DNA of 38,205 nt from an uncultured bacterium (lineage in GTDB: Bacteria > Cyanobacteriota > Vampirovibrionia > Gastranaerophilales > Gastranaerophilaceae). Below are positions 24,145 through 31,384 of the stretch, one piece after another. The stretch covers positions 1 through 38,205 of the forward strand of contig CASFCQ010000031.1 in the NCBI GenBank assembly GCA_949293185.1, written 5' to 3'. The notes under the pieces were generated by a model. It ran no database searches. It saw only the letters and a program-made list of their open reading frames with translations, and had not been told where the DNA came from. The position numbers and the translations under genes are program-made. The number at the start of each line of letters is the position of its first letter. Position 1 is the stretch's first letter.

Positions 24145-24295
24145 ACTGCGTTAGCAGTAAAAGCGGATTTTGCGGAGAGTGAGTACGGAGTCCGAAACTC
24201 GAAATAACGCCGAAAAAGTGAGCGTAAGTTTTGTATTTAGCAAAACGAAGCGAACGGCTTGAAGGTGTGAAGCAATAATCCAAGACAGCGGCTCT
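24145..24295. repeat. Dispersed repeat unit related to that after asnS
   Basis: The unit opens with ACTGCGTTAGCAGTAAAAGCGG (24145-24166), closely matched at 38011-38032 with three differences. It continues with AGCGGATTT and closes with AATCCAAGACAGCGG (24277-24291), identical to 1560-1574. The interior differs from the copy at 1461 but keeps GTGAGCGTAAG / ACGAAGCGAAC-type words. This is consistent with a mosaic intergenic repeat family. Confidence 0.65.
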
Positions 24296-24312
24296 GCCGC
24301 AGTGGTTGGTTA

Positions 24313-24392
24313 CAGACTCTTTGTATTTACACACAAAATTTTCGTTAAGCGAAGCGGTTAGAAAATTTTGAAGATAAATACAATAGAGTCTG
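24313..24392. repeat. Long imperfect hairpin
   Basis: CAGACTCT, GTATTTA and AAAATTTTC (24313-24343) are inverted in order as GAAAATTTT, TAAATAC and AGAGTCTG (24361-24392). That gives about 24 paired bases with two small internal loops and a 17-nt apical loop. The structure is clear in the DNA. Whether it is a transposon remnant, a MITE or an RNA hairpin is not known. Confidence 0.6.
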
Positions 24393-24415
24393 TTTGGATA
24401 GCGTCCTTTTCTCTT

Positions 24416-24960
24416 TTCTTGCTTGAGATGTAGGCGAGGTACGAGCCGTACATATCAGGATGCCCTTTAGGGTATGGTTCGTTTCTTAAATTTTTATACT
24501 GTACGCAAAAGCTACGCTTTTGACTTAGCATACCTCCATTTGAAATGTGCCACCGGCACTTTTCAAACGGAGTCCTAGCAAAAAAAGAAAAGAAATGAAC
24601 AAATAAAAAACTATGTTTTCTAAACAATTGCTTTCTATTCACAAACATTTTTTCTTTACGTTCATTTTCTTTCTTTGTGTTGCGCAGGCATACTCAAGAG
24701 CATCCTGATTTGTATGGCTCGCCTTCGGCTTGCCAACAACTCAAGCAAGAAAGAAAACGAACCAAAAGAAAGAAACCGGCGCTTATCAAAAGAGATTTTA
24801 AAATTCAGAAACGAAAATTTCCGTCCACTCTTAAAATGATAAAATCGGTACGGTAAATTTTCATTCCTTCATTTAAAAATCTCTAATCGTATTCCATCAG
24901 GGCTTCGCCCCGAACCCCAACCCCTACGGCTTACTATGTAAGCCGTGTATATGAGGAATT
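24416..24960. repeat. Repeat cluster with inverted copies and small palindromes
   Basis: TTCTTGCTTGAG (24416-24427) is inverted as CTCAAGCAAGAA (24740-24751). Inside these, a 21-bp word starting GAGCCGTACATATCAGG (24443-24463) is inverted at 24700-24720 with two differences. Small perfect palindromes lie between: CCCTTTAGGG, CAAAAGC/GCTTTTG, and a 28-bp imperfect one around GTGCC/GGCAC. Further on are GGGCTTCGCCC and ACGGCTTAC/GTAAGCCGT (about 24931-24951). No credible gene is present; a 96-codon minus frame (24358-24648) looks like a shadow. The region reads as two diverged inverted copies of a repeat. Confidence 0.6.
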
Positions 24961-25058
24961 AAAATGTTAAAATTTTAGTAACCAAATTACGTAACATATA
25001 CATTGCTTTTAAATCCAATAGCTATAAATAACCCATTTTTTATACTTCAAACAAATCA

Positions 25059-25090
25059 TTGACCTTATTTTAAAAAAGTTCTATTATAAT
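25059..25090 (+). promoter_or_regulatory. Promoter of nrdDG
   Basis: TTGACC (25059-25064) and TATTAT (25082-25087) are 17 nt apart; TATAAT (25085-25090) overlaps the second. The transcript would begin near 25094, right before the riboswitch-like leader. Confidence 0.65.
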
Positions 25091-25093
25091 ATT

Positions 25094-25190
25094 TACCATT
25101 TAAGGAAAGAAGGGAGCATGTCCCTCACTGGTCCGCAGCCGTTATAGTCGGAATGCTTATCTGGTATGTATTACTTCGAGACAAGGAGAT
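25094..25190 (+). promoter_or_regulatory. Short cobalamin-type riboswitch before nrdD
   Basis: The leader contains, in order, GGAAAGAA, a GGGAGCATGTCCC stem-loop, then CACTGGTCCGCAGCCGTTATAGTCGGAATGC, which resembles the B12 core (GGGAA ... GGTG-A-TCC ... CTG-CCCGC-A-C-GT ... AGTC-GGA), here shown as separate parts: CACTGGTCCGCAGCC (25125-25139) and AGTCGGAATGC (25145-25155). A 5' ACCA (about 25095) can pair with TGGT (25162-25165). The ACAAGGAG ribosome-binding site (25181-25188) follows within a further TTCGAGACAAGG segment, suitable for translational control. At about 95 nt it is shorter than the classic cobalamin riboswitch and fits the compact variants. The match was made by eye. Confidence 0.65.
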
Positions 25191-25195
25191 TTTTT

Positions 25196-27139
25196 ATGGA
25201 ATTAAAAAAATTTGATGCTGACCGTGAAAACGGTACATTGAGGCTTGCAAAAAAATTAGAAAACTCTAAAGCCTCAAACCCTTATACTGCCAAAACTGCA
25301 GAAATCAAAGACTTTGTAACAGATAAAAATATTAAACTTGTTGATGATTATTTAAAGAAACTCGACTGGCAGGTTAAAGAAAACTCTAATATGACTTATT
25401 CCATCCAAGGGCTTAACAATTACATTTCATCAGCAATAAGCAAAAACTATTGGCTGAATAAAATCTATACTCCGGAAATTAAACAGGCACACGAAAACGG
25501 GGATATTCATATCCACGATTTAAATATAATTTCGACATACTGTGTCGGATGGGATTTAAAAGACCTTTTAACGGAAGGTTTTACGGGTGTAGACGGAAAA
25601 GTGAAATGCGCACCGCCCAAACATTTCCGCACCGCACTCGGGCAGATAGTCAACTTTTTATACACAATGCAAGGTGAAGCTGCCGGTGCTCAGGCTTTTT
25701 CCAACTTTGACACATTGCTTGCGCCTTTTGTCAGGTATGACAACCTTGACTATGCACAGGTAAAACAGGCAATGCAGGAATTTGTGTTTAACCTTAACGT
25801 ACCGACACGCACAGGATTCCAGACCCCGTTTACGAATATTACAATGGACATGACTGTTCCGTCTTATTATGCAGAAGCTCCAGTGATTATTGGCGGTGAG
25901 CTTATGGAAGAAACTTATAAGGATTTTCAGAAGGAAATGAACCTTATTAATAGAGCATATTTTGAGGTAATGATGCAGGGCGACTACACCGGCAAAGTCT
26001 TTACTTTTCCTATCCCCACTTATAACATCACAAAAGATTTTGACTGGGATAATCCTGAGCTTGAAGGTTTGTGGGAAATGACCGCAAAATACGGAATCCC
26101 TTATTTTTCTAACTTTGTAAATTCCGATATGAAACCCGAAGACGCCCGCTCAATGTGCTGCCGTTTGAGAATAGACAACAGAGAACTGGAATACAGAGGC
26201 GGCGGGTTGTTCGGCTCAAATCCTTTAACAGGTTCTGTCGGGGTTGTAACTGTTAATCTGCCAAGAATAGGATATCTTGCCAACAATGAAGCAGAGTTTT
26301 TCAGGATGTTGTGCCGTAATATGGAACTGGCAAGAGAAAGTCTCGAAATTAAAAGAGAAGTTATAGAAGAGTATACGGATAAAAACCTCTACCCTTATAC
26401 CAAATTTTACCTTAGAGATATCAAAGCCCGCTTTGGAGTTTATTGGAAAAATCATTTTTCCACAATCGGACTTGTCGGTATGAATGAGGCTTGTGAAAAC
26501 TTTTTGGGCAAAAATATAGCCTCCAAAGAGGGTAAAGAGTTTGCTCTAAAGGTAATGGATTATATGAGAAACATGATATCAAAATTCCAAAAAGAAACCG
26601 GTCACAACTATAATCTTGAGGCAACTCCGGCAGAAGGAACAACATATCGTCTTGCAAAATTGGACAAACAAAAGTTTGGCACAATAAAATGTGCAAACGA
26701 AAAAGAATACCAATCAGGTGCAAAGCCTTTCTATACAAACTCTACCCAGCTGCCCGTAAATTATACTAATGACATATTCGAGCTTTTGGACAATCAAGAC
26801 GAACTGCAAACCAAATACACAGGCGGCACTGTTGTACACATCTTTGCAGGAGAGAGGGTTTATGACACTAATGTGGTTAAAAATCTTGTGAAAAAAGTTT
26901 GTGAAAACTACAAGCTCCCGTATTTTACATTCTCTCCGACATTCAGTGTATGCCCGACCCATGGATATGTTGCAGGCGAACACTTTAACTGTCCGGAATG
27001 CGGCGCTGATTGCGAGGTCTTTTCACGTGTTGTTGGATACATAAGTCCTGTTAACCAGTGGAATGAAGGCAAGTCAGAAGAGTTTAAGCTCAGAAAAACA
27101 TTCAATATAAAAGCGACAGCCTGCACCTGCGGAGAATAA
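25196..27139 (+). CDS. nrdD: Anaerobic (class III) ribonucleoside-triphosphate reductase
   Basis: Glycyl-radical enzyme that makes dNTPs from NTPs without oxygen. The 647 aa protein begins MELKKFDADRENG, which lacks the long N-terminal ATP-cone of E. coli NrdD. The C-terminus carries the zinc cysteines CPTHG and CPECGADC (from residue 586) and the radical loop FSRVVGYI with Gly614 as the likely radical site, followed by WNEGKSEEFKLRKTF. The start at 25196 is set by ACAAGGAG 7 nt upstream; an in-frame ATG at 25166 lies inside the leader RNA. The activase nrdG follows after one base. Control by a cobalamin-type riboswitch would turn it off when B12 is plentiful. Confidence 0.94.
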   Translation: MELKKFDADRENGTLRLAKKLENSKASNPYTAKTAEIKDFVTDKNIKLVDDYLKKLDWQVKENSNMTYSIQGLNNYISSAISKNYWLNKIYTPEIKQAHENGDIHIHDLNIISTYCVGWDLKDLLTEGFTGVDGKVKCAPPKHFRTALGQIVNFLYTMQGEAAGAQAFSNFDTLLAPFVRYDNLDYAQVKQAMQEFVFNLNVPTRTGFQTPFTNITMDMTVPSYYAEAPVIIGGELMEETYKDFQKEMNLINRAYFEVMMQGDYTGKVFTFPIPTYNITKDFDWDNPELEGLWEMTAKYGIPYFSNFVNSDMKPEDARSMCCRLRIDNRELEYRGGGLFGSNPLTGSVGVVTVNLPRIGYLANNEAEFFRMLCRNMELARESLEIKREVIEEYTDKNLYPYTKFYLRDIKARFGVYWKNHFSTIGLVGMNEACENFLGKNIASKEGKEFALKVMDYMRNMISKFQKETGHNYNLEATPAEGTTYRLAKLDKQKFGTIKCANEKEYQSGAKPFYTNSTQLPVNYTNDIFELLDNQDELQTKYTGGTVVHIFAGERVYDTNVVKNLVKKVCENYKLPYFTFSPTFSVCPTHGYVAGEHFNCPECGADCEVFSRVVGYISPVNQWNEGKSEEFKLRKTFNIKATACTCGE

Positions 27140-27140
27140 A

Positions 27141-27830
27141 ATGCAGATAGCCGGACTACAAAAATCTTCATTAGTGGATTATCCGTCTAAAATTGCTGCC
27201 GTAGTATTTACGCTTGGCTGCAATTTCAGATGTCCGTATTGCCACAATCCGAACATCTTAGCAGCGGTTTCATCAAACAAATTGTTTGATGAAGCTGCTG
27301 TTTTTGATTTTTTAAATACAAGAGTGAACAAACTCGATGCCGTAGTCGTCTCGGGAGGAGAACCAACTTTACAAAAAGACCTTCCCGCTTTTTTTAAAAA
27401 GCTGAAAGAACTCGATTTTCTCACAAAATTGGATACAAACGGTTCTTCTCCCAAAATGCTTGAATATCTGATAAATAACAATTTGCTGGATTACGCGGCA
27501 ATGGACATAAAAGCTCCGCTTGAGAAATACAAAGAGGTTGCTTGTTCCAATATTGATACAAACGACATCGTTAAAAGTATAGAAATTTTAAAAAGTTCAC
27601 AAATAGATTATGAATTCAGAACAACAACTGTAAAATCTCAGTTGAGTTTTGATGATTTTGAAAAAATAGGAATAATACTTAAGGGAGCAAAAAGATACTA
27701 TTTGCAAAAGTTTAAGCCCGATGTTACCCTAAACCCACAATTTGCAAATGAGCACACCTATACGGACGAAGAGTTTTTTAAAATAAAAACAATGCTTTTA
27801 AAACACATAGAAAATGTGTATGTCCGATAA
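27141..27830 (+). CDS. nrdG: Anaerobic ribonucleotide reductase activating protein
   Basis: Radical SAM activase that installs the glycyl radical on NrdD. The 229 aa protein has the Cys27-x3-Cys31-x2-Cys34 motif (CNFRCPYCHNP), VVSGGEPTLQKDL and the DTNGSSPKM segment typical of the family. It starts one base after the nrdD stop, with GGAG inside the nrdD end, so the two are translationally linked. No terminator is visible between it and the convergent hydrolase gene. Confidence 0.93.
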   Translation: MQIAGLQKSSLVDYPSKIAAVVFTLGCNFRCPYCHNPNILAAVSSNKLFDEAAVFDFLNTRVNKLDAVVVSGGEPTLQKDLPAFFKKLKELDFLTKLDTNGSSPKMLEYLINNNLLDYAAMDIKAPLEKYKEVACSNIDTNDIVKSIEILKSSQIDYEFRTTTVKSQLSFDDFEKIGIILKGAKRYYLQKFKPDVTLNPQFANEHTYTDEEFFKIKTMLLKHIENVYVR

Positions 27831-27910
27831 TTTTTCAAAATTTTAAGGTCACAATACACAATGTGATTCATTGTAATAGGGCTTATTTTGAGGATATCTC
27901 AGTAACAACA

Positions 27911-28882
27911 TTATTTGTGCAATGCTTTTTTCAGCATTTTGCAAGCAAGCATCAACGCACCTTTTGCCGGTTCTGTATCCGCTAGTGCATTAAGCATTAA
28001 AAAATCATGGATTGTTCCGTTAATCCTGACATTCAGCACATCAACGCCGGCAGAATCAAGCTTTCGGGCATAAGCTTCCCCCTCATCTCTTAAAACATCA
28101 TTTTCAGCAGTAATAACAAGCGTTGGCGGAAGTCCTGCCAGTTGTATTTCTTCTGCCTGCAGAGGGGAAATATACAAATCATCACGTATCGATTTATCCG
28201 GAACATAAGCATCCCAAAACCATTCCATAGCTCTTTTACTCAACCACGGTCCGTCTCTAAACTGGTCGTAAGAATGTGTATCCATATCCGCATTTGTTAC
28301 CGGATAAAAAAGACACTCGAATACAAGATTAATATCCCCGTCATTTTTGGCTTTTATTGCCGTTGCAGTTGCCATATTTCCGCCGGCACTGTCACCTGCT
28401 ACAGCAATACGGTTTTTGTCTATATTGAATTCTTTGTGTTCTTCATAAACATATTTGAGCACAGCATAAATTTCTTCCAGTGCTCTCGGAAATTTTGCCT
28501 CTGGAGAGAGTGAATATTCAGGGAAAATTACAACAGAGTTAGTTAATATTGCGATTTTTCGAATAAGCATGTCAAAACTTTTTTTACTGCCGATAACCCA
28601 GCCGCCTCCGTGAATATAAATAATTGCAGGCAAAACATCATTGCTGCCGGTCGGTCTTACTGTGCGTATTTTAATATTACCGGCAATGTCTGTATAGATG
28701 TTTAAATCTTTAACTTCTGCAGGAATTTCTTCATAGGTTTGTGCCTGCAAATCTTCTAAAAAATCACGAGCCTCTTTAGGCGTCAATTTATAAAGCGGCT
28801 TTCCGTCCTGCTCTTCCAGTTTTAGTACAAATTCTTCTGTTTTTGTTGTCAAATTAGGTAACTTTGAGTTAGGTTCAGCCAT
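27911..28882 (-). CDS. Alpha/beta hydrolase (hormone-sensitive lipase family)
   Basis: Carboxylesterase-like enzyme of unknown substrate. The 323 aa protein has the oxyanion-hole motif HGGGW (residues 91-95), the nucleophile elbow GDSAGG (Ser165), an Asp in ITAENDVLRDEG and a catalytic His in GTIHDFLML. These form the full Ser-Asp-His triad of the HSL group. The start is ATG 28882 because AAGGAG lies 6 nt upstream; a longer frame to 28933 has no site. No signal peptide is seen, so it is probably cytoplasmic. It is divergent from the DUF4145-like gene. Confidence 0.9.
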   Translation of the reverse strand: MAEPNSKLPNLTTKTEEFVLKLEEQDGKPLYKLTPKEARDFLEDLQAQTYEEIPAEVKDLNIYTDIAGNIKIRTVRPTGSNDVLPAIIYIHGGGWVIGSKKSFDMLIRKIAILTNSVVIFPEYSLSPEAKFPRALEEIYAVLKYVYEEHKEFNIDKNRIAVAGDSAGGNMATATAIKAKNDGDINLVFECLFYPVTNADMDTHSYDQFRDGPWLSKRAMEWFWDAYVPDKSIRDDLYISPLQAEEIQLAGLPPTLVITAENDVLRDEGEAYARKLDSAGVDVLNVRINGTIHDFLMLNALADTEPAKGALMLACKMLKKALHK

Positions 28883-28957
28883 ATTTTTCTCCTTATTTTT
28901 TTTGAAATTATCAAAGTTCACAAAAATTTTCATTAGGAGAAAGTATACGTTATGTAA

Positions 28958-28963
28958 TATAAT
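28958..28963 (+). promoter_or_regulatory. -10 box abutting the DUF4145-like gene
   Basis: TATAAT at 28958-28963 ends 6 nt before the ATG at 28970, with no Shine-Dalgarno in place, so a leaderless mRNA is likely. The 16 bases just upstream (28943-28958, GTATACGTTATGTAAT) are close to a word found at 24986-25001 and 37962-37977. Confidence 0.55.
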
Positions 28964-28969
28964 TGTTTT

Positions 28970-29683
28970 ATGAGTAACTTTGAATTTTTAAAAAGCATAA
29001 ACGAAAATCTGTATATCATAGCTGCTGATGCTGAAAATCTGTTTCGTGACAAGTATTTTGAACAATGTATGGCGCAGACAAGACGTCTTGGTGAACATCT
29101 TTGCCGTCTTGTTATGGGTGAAAGAGCCCAAGCCGGAGATTCTTTTGATGAAATGCTTGCAACACTAAAAGATACACCTTCACCGAGCGAAATAGAAAAA
29201 GAGTTTATTGATGACCTGTATTTTTTGAAAAAAGCAGGTAATAAAGCCGTGCATTCCCTAAATGTTTCCGGCGACGGAAAAGAGGCTCTTGAGTGTCTGG
29301 AAAGGGCTTTTGAGGCGTCTATAAATTTTGCCGTGTATAAAGGCGGTGCTTCCGAGGATTTGTTGAACAAAGTTTTTGACGAGGAACTGCTTATTACCGG
29401 CAAAAAAAGTAAAAAGATATCTCTGCAGGAAGAATATATAGCCAAGAAAAAACAATGGATAGAAGAAGAAAAAAAATTGTCACAGGGTGAATGCGAAGAA
29501 CCCGGAGGAAAATCAAAACAAAAAAAATCCAAAAAGAAAAAAACAAAGGTTAACGATACTCTTGATGACAATTTTTCAGCCCGACCCGCCGAAAATAAAA
29601 AACCATTGTGGCGGGAGATTTTGGAGACAATTCTTGCAGGGGTTGTTATCTATGTTTGTTATTTGCTATTTTTTACAAAATAA
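28970..29683 (+). CDS. DUF4145/HEPN-like protein with a C-terminal membrane anchor
   Basis: The 237 aa protein has an N-terminal helical domain (about residues 1-125) like DUF4145/HEPN modules: NLYIIAADAENLFRDKYFEQC, an R-x(4)-E-like QTRRLGEHLCRLV, and the GN-x-AVH segment FLKKAGNKAVHSLN. In other proteins this region precedes restriction or helicase domains. Here it is followed by a Lys/Glu-rich linker (about 160-195) with KKSKKKKTK, and one hydrophobic helix at the C-terminus (ILAGVVIYVCYLLFF). The helix suggests a tail anchor with the domain in the cytoplasm. The precise function is unknown. The flavoprotein gene follows after 30 nt on the same strand. Confidence 0.75.
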   Translation: MSNFEFLKSINENLYIIAADAENLFRDKYFEQCMAQTRRLGEHLCRLVMGERAQAGDSFDEMLATLKDTPSPSEIEKEFIDDLYFLKKAGNKAVHSLNVSGDGKEALECLERAFEASINFAVYKGGASEDLLNKVFDEELLITGKKSKKISLQEEYIAKKKQWIEEEKKLSQGECEEPGGKSKQKKSKKKKTKVNDTLDDNFSARPAENKKPLWREILETILAGVVIYVCYLLFFTK

Positions 29684-29713
29684 GAAGCTCTTATAGTTAT
29701 AAAGGAGAAAATT

Positions 29714-30340
29714 ATGAAAGTTATCTTGGTAAACGGAAGTCCTCACAAAAACGGCTGTACCTATACAGCACTTTGCGAAGTAGAAAAATCTCTTCAGGCA
29801 AACGGAATTGAAACAGAAATTTTTCACGTGGGATTAACGGCAATACAAGACTGTATCGGATGCGCTTCGTGCCGTGACCACAGGGGCAAATGCGTATATG
29901 ATAAAGACAGCGTAAACATCTTTTTGGAAAAAGCCAAAGAAGCAGACGGATTTGTGTTTGGTTCTCCGGTTTATTATGCACACCCGAGCGGAAGAATTTT
30001 ATCCTTTATGGACAGAGCATTTTTAGCAGGCAAAGAATTTATGGAAAACAAACCCTCAGCTGTGGTTGTGTCAGGCAGACGAGCAGGAACAACAGCATCT
30101 TTGGATGCAATGACAAAACACCTGACCATAAACAACATGCCGGTAGTTTCTTCCAACTATTGGAACATGGTTCACGGAAACTCTCCTGATGAAGTAAAAC
30201 AGGATTTAGAGGGCATGCAGATAATGAGAACCCTCGGACAAAATATGGCCTGGCTCATAAAATGTATTGAAGCAGGCAAACAAGCAGGGATAGAAGCTCC
30301 GCAGAGAGAAGAAAAGATAATGACAAACTTTATCAGATAA
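29714..30340 (+). CDS. NAD(P)H-dependent iron-sulfur flavoprotein (Isf/FMN reductase-like)
   Basis: Flavodoxin-fold redox protein. The 208 aa protein has the FMN phosphate loop NGSPHKNGCTYTAL (residues 7-20), a Cys cluster C47-x2-C50-x2-C53-x6-C60 (CIGCASCRDHRGKC) expected to bind [4Fe-4S], and the second FMN region GSPVYYAHPSGRILSFMDR. Such proteins transfer electrons in anaerobes, sometimes to oxygen or peroxide. AAAGGAG lies 7 nt before the ATG. It is followed by a terminator shared with the convergent prepilin operon. Confidence 0.9.
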   Translation: MKVILVNGSPHKNGCTYTALCEVEKSLQANGIETEIFHVGLTAIQDCIGCASCRDHRGKCVYDKDSVNIFLEKAKEADGFVFGSPVYYAHPSGRILSFMDRAFLAGKEFMENKPSAVVVSGRRAGTTASLDAMTKHLTINNMPVVSSNYWNMVHGNSPDEVKQDLEGMQIMRTLGQNMAWLIKCIEAGKQAGIEAPQREEKIMTNFIR

Positions 30341-30356
30341 ATAATAATTTGTATCT

Positions 30357-30391
30357 AAAAAGCCTCCGGAAGTTAATCAGGAGGCTTTTTT
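30357..30391. terminator. Bidirectional terminator between the flavoprotein and prepilin operon
   Basis: AAAAAGCCTCC (30357-30367) pairs with GGAGGCTTTTT (30380-30390), a 12-nt loop, T-run after it on the plus strand and A-run before it. It can end both the flavoprotein unit (+) and the prepilin operon (-). Confidence 0.85.
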
Positions 30392-30409
30392 GTTTTATAA
30401 ATTTATTTG

Positions 30410-31354
30410 CTATTTTCTTGTAAAAGTCGATACCTCAACCGTGCAGGGCGGGAAGTCTCTGCGTGTATCATATTCACTAAGCTTATTACATCTTAAACCG
30501 TTCTCACCATCACCGGCAATACTGGCGTCGTAACCGGTAGGTTTTTTATAGTCGGAATAAGTACTTTTGAAAGAACTCTTTGTTGTCACACTCATTTTAT
30601 CAAGTTCCCATTCCTGATCACTAAAAGCAATATGTTGGGCTTCGCCAAATGTCATAGGAATAGAATAATCCTTGTCTAAATCAGGATTACCGGAAACTAC
30701 TCTTGCTGTCATATATGTTGAATCATCCACAGGCAACCCCTGCGGAACAACTACGCCATTATCCTTGCTAATGATAAACGGAATAACATCAGGTTTCTTT
30801 TTGCCTGCAATATATTTAGTTCTGTTAGGCAGCCTGTCGCCGTTAATATCTACCCAAAGATAAAAATACTGAAAATCATTATAATTCAAAATATAATATT
30901 TCATCCCGTCTGTTGTTACAAAAGACGGCTCTACTTCTATCTCTTTATCAGTAGTAAAATTGCTCATGTCAGAAATCTTGCAGCTGCTATTCGTAACATT
31001 TATATAACCTTTGTCATCGGCTGTTAAAGCTGAACAAAGCTGTTCCGGTGTCGGGTTAGTTCCGTCACAACTAGCCCCGCAGTCTATGTTTGGAAAGCGT
31101 TTTTTCTCACTGTCTTCAGCCCCTGATTTACCGCTTTCCTGTGCTTCAAGATTTTTTTCTTCATTATAATTATCAACATCCTCTTGAATGTTGTATGTGG
31201 CAGTGTTAAGAGTTTTATATGCTTTTGCATACAAATTAGCATAGGTTTTTTCGTCGGCGTTTCTGAATATTTTTAACGACAAAATAACAAGAAGAGCCGT
31301 TATTGCCATAACTATAAGAGTTTCAAATACTGTAAAAGCAAGTTTTTTTTGCAT
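30410..31354 (-). CDS. Prepilin-like protein with a D-x-N-G motif, 314 aa
   Basis: The leader is MQKKLA followed by FTVFETLIVMAITALLVIL, a class III prepilin signal with Glu at +5 and an Ala at -1, cut by a PilD-type peptidase. After the membrane helix is a soluble head with Cys clusters. The segment WVDINGDRLPNRTKYIAGKKKPDVIPF (about residues 165-190) has the D-x-N-G-x-x-x-P-N pattern seen in several major pseudopilins. Unlike its three upstream neighbours it has no polyglycine body. AAAGGT lies ahead of the ATG, 30 nt after the previous stop. It is the last gene of the prepilin run and may supply the ordinary subunit or a minor one. Confidence 0.85.
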   Translation of the reverse strand: MQKKLAFTVFETLIVMAITALLVILSLKIFRNADEKTYANLYAKAYKTLNTATYNIQEDVDNYNEEKNLEAQESGKSGAEDSEKKRFPNIDCGASCDGTNPTPEQLCSALTADDKGYINVTNSSCKISDMSNFTTDKEIEVEPSFVTTDGMKYYILNYNDFQYFYLWVDINGDRLPNRTKYIAGKKKPDVIPFIISKDNGVVVPQGLPVDDSTYMTARVVSGNPDLDKDYSIPMTFGEAQHIAFSDQEWELDKMSVTTKSSFKSTYSDYKKPTGYDASIAGDGENGLRCNKLSEYDTRRDFPPCTVEVSTFTRK

Positions 31355-31384
31355 TTTTATATATTACCTTTCATCTCGAACAAA

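Noticed and set aside
24358-24648. 96-codon minus-strand frame in the repeat cluster
   Set aside because: It runs through inverted repeats and hairpins, lacks a ribosome-binding site and has a Lys/Phe-rich composition unlike the neighbours, so I treat it as a shadow of the repeats.
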